NCBI GenBank assembly: GCA_009829735.1 | Contig: CM020618.1 | Location: 29,054,894-29,118,893, forward strand | Reading direction: 5' to 3' | Source of the DNA: Pyropia yezoensis | Lineage: Eukaryota; Rhodophyta; Bangiophyceae; Bangiales; Bangiaceae | Length of the DNA: 64,000 bases | In this document: piece after piece, positions 30,976-40,273 of the stretch | How positions within the stretch are numbered: the first letter of the stretch is position 1 | How the letters are laid out: every line of letters begins with the position of its first letter | The notes under the pieces: model-generated | The model's input: only the letters and a program-made list of their open reading frames with translations | Told to the model about the DNA's origin: nothing | The model's database searches: none | Made by a program: the position numbers and the translations under genes

Positions 30976-33936
30976 ATGGCGCGGGTGGGTACGTTTTGGA
31001 GGGAGGGGTCCTACTGCTGCGGCGTCGGCTATTTATTGTGCGTCAGCTGGGGTGGGTGTAGCGCGCGGGTCGGGCGACAGCATACTGCACAGGGGCGACG
31101 GGTTGGGCAAGGGTGCGTGTGTGGAGGCGGGGGCTGTCTGGTGGAGCAGAGGGGGGGCAGCGTGATTTCCGTGGGTCGGGGTCGAGAGGGGCGGCCATCT
31201 GACGGCTGCTCGGCGGCGCCGTGGGGTCTCACGCGTCGACGGGGACGGGGTTCGGGTTCCAGTCGGCGGCCGCCCGGCGCGGCGGCGGGTGGGCGGGTCC
31301 ATACTGGGCCTGTTGCGGTCTTGCCGGCGGGTACCCCGTTGACCGGCCCCTGTTGGAGAAGGCTGGCCTGTGGCTCCCTCCCCGCCTCCGGCGTCCACCG
31401 ACAGCTGCGGCCAGCGTAGCGTCTGCCGCCACGGCACGCACCCGGCCCCGTTTGCCGTTGGCCTTCTTTCTGCGCCCACGGCCGCCGAGCGGTGGCCTGG
31501 GGGTTCTCGGCTGCGACCCCGCGGGTGGGGGGATGCTGGCACCAGGCGGGCATCCCGTCCCCCTTTTCTTCTCACAGCGGCTTTGGCGGCGCGGGATGCG
31601 GTGGTGGGCTTGCCGTTCCGTGTGCAGCTCGTCTACTGGCGCGGTCGTCCCTGGTCGGGGGGATCGTAAGGCGGGTGGTACACGCGGCAGCACCGCCGCG
31701 CTGACCGGTGCCGTAGTGGGCTTCCTCTCTGTTATCAGGGGCCTCTTCTTTCTGTTGGCGTGTGTACTGACTCCAGTGATGGGTGCGCTCTCGTTGTTCA
31801 TGTGGCTGCCTGCTTTTCGGCGCAACTATCGGGTTGCATCTGATGCTGTGGTGGTTGTTTTTTTGCTAATTGTGATGATGTGCTTTCTTGTCTGCTCCTC
31901 CAGGCCCGTACATTGTGACCCACACGCTCGGTAAGTTTGGCGGGTTCGTGTTGTGTGTGGCGGGATTGATCTGCGACAGCCGTGCCGCGGCGTGCCGTGG
32001 TGGTTACGGCTTGCGCTGGTTTCTCTGGTGGGAGGCTGCGGGTATCATACCTGCGCGGCTTCCTCCGTCGTTAGCTGGTTTGGACTGGGGTGGGAGTGCA
32101 CCTGCTGACGCGCCTCTGTTGATCACGCATATTGTCCTACCGTTGGTTGTGTCATTTTGTTTTTGTCCATCTGTTTTTTCTGTGTGCAGGCCAGGGCACC
32201 TTTGGCAAGGTCAAGCTTGCCCAGAACACCGAGTCAGGCATTGAGTATGCCATCAAAATTTTGGACAAGAGCGACATCAAGGCCAATGAGCTGACGGTCA
32301 ATGTTCGGCGGGAGGTACGTTCGGGGGGGACTGGTGCGCGTAGGAAGGTTGGGCAGGGCTCTTCCCGTCGACCGCTGGTATCTCCAATGGGCTGCCCTGT
32401 GACCGGTGTGTGTGTGGTACCCTGAGCGCTGTTCACGTTGGCCGGCGCTTGCGCTGGCGCTGTGCTTGATGACCGAGTTTTGACTTCCAGACCTGTTTCC
32501 CTCCGTATTCCTCTTCCTGTCCACTGTGTGTCCCTGTTCTTTCTATGGCTTCTTTTCTTGCGCTGATTCTGTGCCGCAGATTGCCATCATGAAGGCGCTG
32601 AATCACAAGAACATTGTCAACCTGCGGGAGGTGCTCTCCTCGCGCACCAAGCTTTACATTGTGATGGACTTGGTGAGGGGCGGCGAGCTCTTTGAGATGA
32701 TCGAGAGTAGGGGGGAGCTGGACGAAGCGCTCGCGCGCAAGTACTTCCAGCAGCTGATTGATGGCATTGACTACTGTCATCGCCGAGGAGTGTGCCATCG
32801 CGACCTCAAGGTACGTTGCCGTCTCGTTTTTGTGGGCTGGCAAGGTGCGGCGGCGTGCTGTTTGGACGGTGTGTGGCTCTCATCTGCCTCTTTGGTTGGC
32901 CAGAGCAGGCGCCGTTGTTGTGTTTTACTCGCGAGGAGCGACCTGCTGACTTGCGCAGTTGTACCTCCTGTGTTTCATGTTTCTTTTGCCCTATTCCTGT
33001 GTTCATTTGATTCTGTAGCCCGAGAACCTGCTCGTGGATGAGAATGGGGTGCTGAAGATCACTGATTTTGGTGTCTCGTCCATGAAGGGCGGTGTTGGCT
33101 CGGACCTCCTCTTTACGGCATGTGGTACCCCGTACTACTGTGCCCCTGAGATTATCAATGGGGCTGAGGAAGGCTACTCTGGCGTCAAGATCGACGCCTG
33201 GTCTTGCGGCATCATCCTCTACCTGCTGCTCACAGGGCAACTGCCGTTCCAGCACGACGACATGACCCGCTTGTACGAGCTCATCAACGCCTGCCATGTG
33301 CCCTACCCCTCCTGGATGCCTAGTGACGCCAAGGACCTCATCTCCCAGCTGCTGGTGAAGAACCCGGACCGTCGGTACTCACTGGAGCAGGTCAAGGAGC
33401 ACCCCTGGTTTCGTGTGGACTACCCTGAACCGGGCGATTCGCAAGCGGGCGGGGAGGACGGGTGGCAGGGCGCCGGCTCGGACAGCGGCCGGTCCAAGGG
33501 CTCGAACCGCAGCCGCAAGCATTCAAACCCTTCGATGCACGGCTCGGATGGTGGCCGCGCGCGGGAAGCGCCCGACCGGTCCGGGTCGGGGTCGGGTTCA
33601 GGCCGGCGGGCGCGGCAAGGGAGCTCGGGCAATGGGGGTTCGGCAGCGCCGCCACCGCCAGCGCCGCCACCACCGCCGGCGCCCAAGAAGCTGGCGGCAG
33701 AGTACGAGGGCAAGGACATGGACGTCTTTGTTCGTGACGCGCTGCCTGGCAAGCCTTCGCGCAAGATTGACGAGGTGGTTAGGCGCCTGGAGGAGATTGA
33801 TATTGACTGCGTCGACGACATCCAGTGCGTGGCCGAGACGGTCCAGACGCCGGCCAAGTTGACCAAGTGGCTGGAGGACGAGTCCAAGATGCCGTCTGTG
33901 ACGGCGATGCGTATTACCAAGATGTTTTTCCCGTAA
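30976..33936 (+). CDS. SnRK/CAMKL-type Ser/Thr protein kinase, five exons
   Basis: Exons: 30976-30988, 31904-31930, 32190-32314, 32580-32810, 33019-33936; 1314 nt, 437 residues, stop TAA. All junctions are GT-AG and keep phase. The first exon is only 13 nt and the second 27 nt; together they give MARVGPYIVTHTLGQGTF, a normal kinase start. Motifs: Gly loop LGQGTFGKV, AIK Lys36, CHRDLKPEN (Asp130), DFG (148-150), T-loop Thr165 in LFTACGTPYY, APE (174-176), and HPWF near 260 ending the domain. The core resembles SnRK3/CIPK and AMPK-related kinases, which act in energy, stress and Ca2+ signalling. Residues ~265-355 are Gly/Ser-rich. The last ~80 residues are a compact helical region (KIDEVVRRLEEIDIDCVDD) unlike the NAF, UBA or KA1 domains of known subfamilies. 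Confidence 0.9.
30989..31903 (+). other. Intron 1 of the kinase gene
   Basis: The donor GTACGT follows ATG GCG CGG GTG G, and the acceptor CTCCTCCAG precedes the 27-nt exon. At 915 bp it is much the longest intron in the gene. The exon-1 assignment is an inference from phase, donor match and the resulting N-terminus. Confidence 0.65.
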
Positions 33937-34189
33937 CTCTTGCTCTTTTTTCTCTTTTCGCCCGTCCCTCCGCCTCCGACTGCATGTTGTATTCGCCTGT
34001 GTGGTCTGTTTGTTTTCCTTTCTCGTTCCGCTCTCTCGTTCCTCCCCGCCTATTGCCGCCCGCGTTTCGCTTGTGCGGAAGCTTTTCCCTGATGGCGAAT
34101 CCCCGTGCTGCCCCTTGTTCCCGCCCCCCCCCCCGCGGCGCACTGCCCGCGTTCCCGCCCCCTCCATTCCCCGCGTGTCCGCCCCCGTA

Positions 34190-37130
34190 GCGCACAGTGG
34201 CGACGATGTGGCCGGAGAGGCACACGTCTTCCGCCTTGGGGAAGGCCAGCCCCAGCACGCGCTCACAGTGGCGCGGGTATGCCGCGCTCTCGATCAGCCG
34301 CGTCTCCGATCGCAGCAACAGGCTCACGGGCGTCACCAGCAGCCGTTCAGCGTCCGCCGCGGTGTGGAGCACCGCAGGGGGGGCAGCCTCGGCGCCGTCG
34401 CTGCCGCCCATGCCGCCGTCGCCCGCGACAGCGGCGGCGGCGACAGCAGGCTCGTCCGTGCCTGCCGCCTCGCCCCCTCCGCACCAGCGCTGTCCAAGTA
34501 CAGCATCCCCTGCTGGTGACACCCCCGTCGATGGCAGCGGCAGCAGTGGCCGCCCGGTCCGACACCGACAGTCTTCGGTGCGGAGGACGTAGAGGGCGGT
34601 TGTGCAGCTGAACTCCGGCAAGGACGGTGGGGTAGAGGGGGCTTAGCTTGGCTACGAACGCATCCGTGGTGTGGGGAGGTGTGGCGTCGGGGCTGGACGC
34701 GGGGGTGTGGGTGGCGCCGGGGGTAGGGATGGCCATGCTGGCGCCAGACCCGGCCACCGGCGACGCCGTCACCACGGGGGATGGCGTCACGGTCGGCTGG
34801 AGCTCCACCCCGTCGGTGCGCACGAGCAAGAAGGACGGCATCAGCGACGCCCCCTCCCCCCCCGCCCGCCCACCCAACGAGTATGTTCCCCACAGCGCCC
34901 CTTCCAACACGCGCCACATCAAACAGTGGGAGCCCCTCAGGCTCCCGCCGCCGGGAGGTGGTGCGGGCGGACACCAGGCGGGCCCCACCTGGCGGCGCCC
35001 GCCCGCACCGACGGGCGCACCCCTCCGGTGCCATGGCCGCCGCCGCCTGGTGGTGGTAGTTGACAAAGCCCGCGCCCCTCTTTGGCCTTCCCCGCGCTCG
35101 GTACCGACGCCTCAAATGCGATCACCTCATCGTCATTGATGACCCCTGCCTGGACCGCCCGCCACCATTGATCTGCACCACTGCCGGGGTAGAGAAAAGG
35201 GGAGAAGCAAACGACGCACACATAGGCAGGCGGAGCCCCAATAAAAACACGCTCGACCGAGAGAGATGCCGTGAACCTGTCCACCGAGACGATGACGCAG
35301 ACGTAAAGAGACAGAGACCTATAGCAACAGAGGTAGGGAGAAAAAGTATGGGCCCACATTTGTCAGATTGTTCTCGGTGGGCTGCTGGTCAACATGAGCC
35401 ACACGACACCTCCAGCAGACGTTGCTAGTGTGTTGCTTTTTTCTCAAACAGGGACGTACCTCGGGGTGGGTTGGGCGAGCGCCTCGTCGCATGGCGGCGT
35501 GGGCATCGTTGTGCTGTGCGCCATGCCTTGGGAAGGGCAGGAACAGTGCTGGGGGTGCACCGTCGCCGTTAAGCTTCAACTTGATGACCCCAGGCTGTGG
35601 AGCAGACGTGTCTGGTCCACCAGGGGGCGGCAAGAAGCGGACGCGCTACGGCCGTGAGAGAAGCGCAGTGATCGCAAGAGAGATTCAGTATGTGTCACGT
35701 GGCGGTTGTAAGAGTTCCACGTGTCCAACCCAGATGTCCGGTCGTAACCAGGGGTGCCCCCTCCCCCCTCCCTTTCCCAGAAGCCCCACCATTGGCTGGC
35801 GCCGGCACCCCCCTCCCAGCACACCACACAAGAGAGGGAAAAAATGAGCCACAAAGACAGAACAAAGAAGCTAGAGGACGTGCAGGACCAGCTATGCCCG
35901 CCAGCCCCCCTCGCAAAGAACTCTGAACCCGACCCGACCCGAGGCTATTGGCCCCTACACTCTCTCCTCCCGTGAGACAGCGATCCCATACTGTCTGCTC
36001 TGGTCACGGACTCGGTGGCGGGCAAGCCCCGCCCCCCCCTCCCGGCGTATGGCGGCCCCGCCGCTACCCATGCGGCCGCCCGGTCCTCATCGCCCCCCTT
36101 GTCGCCGCCCGACGGCACGCCACCTCTGCCGCCGCCGGTCGTGCCGCCCTCGTCGCTCCTCACTCGGTGTCTCCTCTGGGTGCATTGCGTCACGGACGCC
36201 ACCCTCCCGTGGTAGCGGCTGCCGTTCGTGTCGAAGGCCCTCCTGCTGGCTGTGCGGCGGAAGGTGCTGCAGCGCCTGGCGCTGCTGCCCGTCGGCGGGG
36301 AGCCGGCGCCGCCGGCACCACCACCCAGCAGTCGCGTGCCGCCGCCGCCCCCCCCGACCCGGGCGCGGGCAGTGGCCCACCGAACGGACGATGCGTCTGG
36401 GAATGACCCAGAGGCGCCCTACGCGGGTGCCTACGGCACCTTCTTTGGACGCAACTTCCCGGCTGTGCCTGTCGGCCAGCGGGACGTGCACAACCCGCCA
36501 CCGCGGCTGGTGGCGGACCGGCTGCGCGCGGCCGACATGCCGCCAACCACGTAGACGTAGGCGGTAGCGTCGGCGGCAAGGCCCACCCACCCATCTCCCC
36601 CGCCAATGCTGCCAAACGACAGGGGGCTTCGCCCAGTGGTCCACGACGCGCCCGTCGCCACGGAACTTGGCCATGAACACGTGGCCCCCCCGGGAGGGTG
36701 GCATCACCGCGACGGCCGACCCGTTGGTGTGAAGGGCGACGGCGGCGGCGGTCACATGCGGCCCGCCACGTGCACGTGGCCCCGCAGCTGATGCGATCGC
36801 TATGTGGCAACAACGCTGTTGCCATTGAGCCGCCACTCAGCGTCGTATGTGTGCATTCACATCGGACGAGCCGGGTGAGGCGGGGAAGAAGGGCCTGCGA
36901 GGTGGCTCGCCCGACACGCCGGCCATGTAGATGGCGCCTGACGGGTCCACCGTCACGGCCGTAGCGCAGTTGTGGCTCGCCGCGCCCCCGTGGTGGACTC
37001 TTGAGAAGCACTCGGGGAGGGCTGGCGACGCGGAGGCGGCACCGCGGGGCGCCCCTCCCGCAGCGGCGACGGCAACGACCGCGGTCACCAATGCCACCGC
37101 CGCCACCGTCGCGAGCGGCGCCCAAGTCCG
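34190..37130 (-). pseudogene. Beta-propeller (SBBP-like) repeat protein, fragmentary
   Basis: Minus-strand pieces show the SBBP repeat pattern. One is ATAVTVDPSGAIYMAGVSG at about 36905-36971, preceded by an Ala/Val-rich hydrophobic segment that may be a signal anchor. Others are GGHVFMAKFRGDGRVVDHW (36689-36633) joined by one frame change to LSFGSIGGGDGWVGLAADA (from 36622), VIKLKLNGDG (35588-35559), and TTDAFVAKLSPLYP (about 34670-34629). The order is consistent with one gene read from 37.1 to 34.2 kb. The frame changes often, and only one plausible donor (GTACGT at 35459) is visible. It could be a multi-exon gene with poorly resolved introns or a decaying gene. Such propellers are usually extracellular or membrane-anchored; function unknown. 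Confidence 0.4.
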
Positions 37131-37430
37131 TACAGAGGGAGGGCCCCGACGCCGCTGGCAGCGGATTGCCGCCCGCGCGCCGGTAATGCCATGACCGGCG
37201 TTAGCCGCAGCACCCGACAAGCACAGCCGGCCGGCCGCCGCGACAAAGCTGGCCCGCACGGCTAGGGGGCGAGGTCGTGGCGCCAGGGGTGGGGAGCCCT
37301 TTGCCGCAAAGGTGGACAAAAAGAATAGAACGCCCGCGTCAGAGACATCGACGGCAATCGCGACGCAACCGCAACGCCGACCACGACGGCCACTGCGACC
37401 ACAGACGAGACTGAGAACTCGAAGATGAGA

Positions 37431-37530
37431 CGGGGAATGAGACAGGGAACGCGACAGGGAGCACGACAAGGAACGAAACAGGGAACGCAACAGGGAACGC
37501 CACCGAGAACGCGACGGAAACGCGACACGG
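37431..37530 (+). repeat. 12-bp minisatellite
   Basis: About eight imperfect copies of CAGGGAACGCGA occur in tandem. On the plus strand it would encode Arg/Gln/Gly/Thr repeats, but no gene is supported around it. Confidence 0.75.
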
Positions 37531-39639
37531 ACTACGACCGCGACCGCGACCATGACTGCGACGGGGACCCCGGCTGCACCTACGACAGGGAAGGCACGCG
37601 CCGCGTGACCACCGGGGCCACGCAGGGCAGGCGCCACGGCGTGAGCGCCACCGGCCACCACGGCCGGGCCCCCTTGAGGGCGGCCGGCATTCACTCGCGG
37701 GGAGTGGCAGGGCGGGTCAATTGTAGCCGGCAGCGCGCTCAGCGGGGGGCGCCGCGCGCGCCACCGCCACTGCCCGCCGCGGCCAGAGGTAGAAGTGGTG
37801 ACCTACGCCCCTGCGTGACCTCCAACGCCCCCCTCCAACGAGCGCCCAGCGTCAGCGGCGACGACGGCAGCCCTGCCACGGGCTGGGTCACCCACAGGGG
37901 TGCGCCACGCCGTCATAGCTTGGCCACACGGGGGCAGCGCGGCGTGGTACGGCAGAGGCGAGCGTCGCATCCTCTCCGAGGCACGTCAGCGGGCGCCCCC
38001 CCCCTCATTCACGTCATGGCCGCGTGCATCGCCCCTCAACTCCCCTATGCGGGCTGCCGCTCACATTCCCCCTCCCCCCGTCCCACCCGACGCCACCAGA
38101 GGCCAGCCGACCCCCGCCTCAGTCACTCTCCACGCCACTCTCTCCACGGCCGTACAGCCAGCGGCCATTCATGATGACGGCGGCAGCGGCGATGGCGCCG
38201 GACGGCAGAGGCAGAGGCGGCAGAAGAGGCGGTGGGGCGCAGCACTTGCGGGGCTGCAGGAGTACAGGTCATGACGCGGTTATATGACTCCCAGTTATAC
38301 GGCGCCCTTCCATACAACTGGGAGCATCATTGCGGCCGTTCTCGCAGGAGACGATCGCGTCTCCAAACGATCGTCCGTCATACTGCACAATGTGATGTAA
38401 TTAGATTACTGGAAGAGCATGGCCGTACGATTGGGGGGACCGTACGGGGCTTCCCTGGCGCTTCTCCGCCCACATGTGCCACCCGCACTGGCGCCATTCA
38501 GCGGTTAACGATCCCTCACGGCATTTACATGCGCATGCGTAACCTCTGCGGTATCTCTTTTGAGCACGCGTCTAGGGACGCCCCAGTGTCCACGAGGGAG
38601 CTGGCTGTGGAGGTCTCCCTGACAAGTAAGGACATCGAGGAGGTGATGGCAGCGACGGTAGACACGATTGTTCTTGAGAGTTGTGGGAGGGTCGTCGAGG
38701 GTGGCAGTGACGGCGGTGCATCGTCCGGCAGCGACAATGAGTGAGTCATTTCTCTTCGTTTCGCCGCTTTTCTCGTGCGTGTGTACACGAGTCCCAGCTA
38801 CCAAGAAGGCACAGCAACAGAGGGGTCCACAATTACAAGATGCTGCCGCGCTTGGGCAGGTCGAGCGTGGGTGCTCCCCATCGTCCACTGCTCGAGTTGC
38901 TGGGCGGCTCTGTCAAAACTGTTTTGTGGACGACGTCCCGGCCCTGCTGCGACTGTGTCTCGAATACGGAATTGGATACGTCTCGGTGCGGTCGTCCGAG
39001 AGCATGGAGTCCGGTCCGCGTCAGGTTCGACGACGATCACAGGTGATCCAGAGCTCACATCACTGTTGATCGCGGGAAGCGAGAACGATCGCCAGCCACC
39101 CGGGGACACACGGCGTTTCCTGGGCCCCGGCGCAAGGACTCTGCATCGCTGGATGGGGGGCTACATAGTGCGCAAGGGTGCCATAGAACCGGGTCGTGAC
39201 TGTAGCAAAGTGGGGTAGGAGGCGACTCCGACGAAGGCAGGAGCCTGCACCATTAGTGCCCTATTCGGTACAGTCGTTCTCCAATGTTGGGCACCCTTTG
39301 TGGCGGCCGTAAGCCAAAGGACTGTAGCTTGAAGCCGCCCTCTGATTGGTCGGTGACAACGATCGAATGCTGACACATGCGTTGATCGCACCGTAGAGGT
39401 CGGTCGACCTGCATTGGTTACTAGACACTGTGCCCAAGAAAGGATGTCACAGCAATGGAGAAAGACTGTAATGTATTCTTCTAGTTCGGATCCGCCACAA
39501 AGCGCGGATTTGGAACGATCAAACTGCGTTGATTGGTCCATGGGGAGGGTTGTCAGATCCGCGGACTAAGGCGCAGAATCCATCGAAGTACAACCGCTAA
39601 GTCTATAAAATAAGTTTCCAGTGCGAGTGTCGTCATGGT
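37531..39639. other. Spacer with one orphan open frame
   Basis: Apart from the frame at 38232-38744, listed separately, I recognise nothing. There are short inverted repeats at about 38286-38330 around CCCAGTTATAC and ACAACTGGGAG. The right end approaches retroelement fragments. Confidence 0.35.
38232..38744 (+). CDS. Orphan open frame, function unknown
   Basis: A 170-codon frame ends at TGA 38744. Its second half has ordinary protein composition (LTIPHGIYMRMRNLCGISFE; STRELAVEVSLTSKDIEEVM) and an acidic Ser/Gly-rich end. I do not recognise a domain. It may be the end of a longer gene or a transposon-borne frame. GC is lower here than in the surrounding low-complexity DNA, which is weak support for coding. 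Confidence 0.25.
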   Translation: MGRSTCGAAGVQVMTRLYDSQLYGALPYNWEHHCGRSRRRRSRLQTIVRHTAQCDVIRLLEEHGRTIGGTVRGFPGASPPTCATRTGAIQRLTIPHGIYMRMRNLCGISFEHASRDAPVSTRELAVEVSLTSKDIEEVMAATVDTIVLESCGRVVEGGSDGGASSGSDNE

Positions 39640-39720
39640 CGGCACTCGCAACGGCGTTTCACTTGCCACACCGCCAGGGGAGATTCCATCTGCCACGTCT
39701 GCAACAGCACCCCCGGGTTT
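39640..39720 (+). mobile_element. Fragment related to chromovirus gag (zinc-knuckle region)
   Basis: CTGCCACGTCTGCAACAGCA closely resembles the CCHC-knuckle coding sequence of the chromovirus gag at about 41860 (CHVCNST in both). It suggests that a piece of a related element lies just left of the inverted repeat at 39781. It is a short, broken fossil with uncertain ends. Confidence 0.4.
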
Positions 39721-39780
39721 GTCGGAAAGCTCACTTTACCGTTTCTTTTCTTCTCCCTCGTACCTTTCTGTACTGGTTTT

Positions 39781-40238
39781 ACGTACCTTAGGCGCGTAGC
39801 ACCCAGAACACACAGAGAAACGACCCACCAAGATCGCGGGGAGACAGGAGAGATACCGAACCGCCGACCGCCTGGCTGGTTCACGCGGGGATCCGCGACC
39901 AGGACGACAGTGCTTGGAGATTCCTGCCCCGCTGGCAGGGATGATCTGTGGGGGAGGGGGCCCTCCGGACATGTTGGAGGGTTTTGATTGGCTCGCACGT
40001 GGCCCGGGTTGGAGGGTTGCTGGGTGCGGGTGAGAGAGGGTAAGAGTGTGCGTGGGGGTGCGCGTTGCTTCCCCCTTCGAAAAAAACAGACTTGCGTGTG
40101 CTTGAACACTGTCGTCCCGGTCGCGGATCCCCGCGTGAACCAGCCAGGCGGTCGGCGGTTCGGTATCTCTCCTGTCTCCCCGCGTTCTTGGTGGGTCGTT
40201 TCTCTGTGTGTTCTGGGTGCTACGCGCCTAAGGTACGT
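39781..40238. repeat. 132-bp near-perfect inverted repeat before a chromovirus gag
   Basis: The arm 39781-39912 is the reverse complement of 40107-40238 with only two mismatches by eye. The 194-bp loop (39913-40106) is unique. The right arm ends 17 bp before a primer-binding-site-like TGGATCAGCG, so it is probably the end of the 5' LTR of the following element. The left arm would then be an inverted copy of the same LTR segment. Confidence 0.85.
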
Positions 40239-40255
40239 CAAAGCACTACATTTAG

Positions 40256-40273
40256 TGGATCAGCGGGGGAGGG
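40256..40273 (+). promoter_or_regulatory. Possible primer-binding site of chromovirus 1
   Basis: TGGATCAGCGGGGGAGGG follows the presumed end of the 5' LTR. It begins with TGG, as sites that pair with the CCA end of a tRNA do. The primer tRNA is not identified. Confidence 0.45.
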
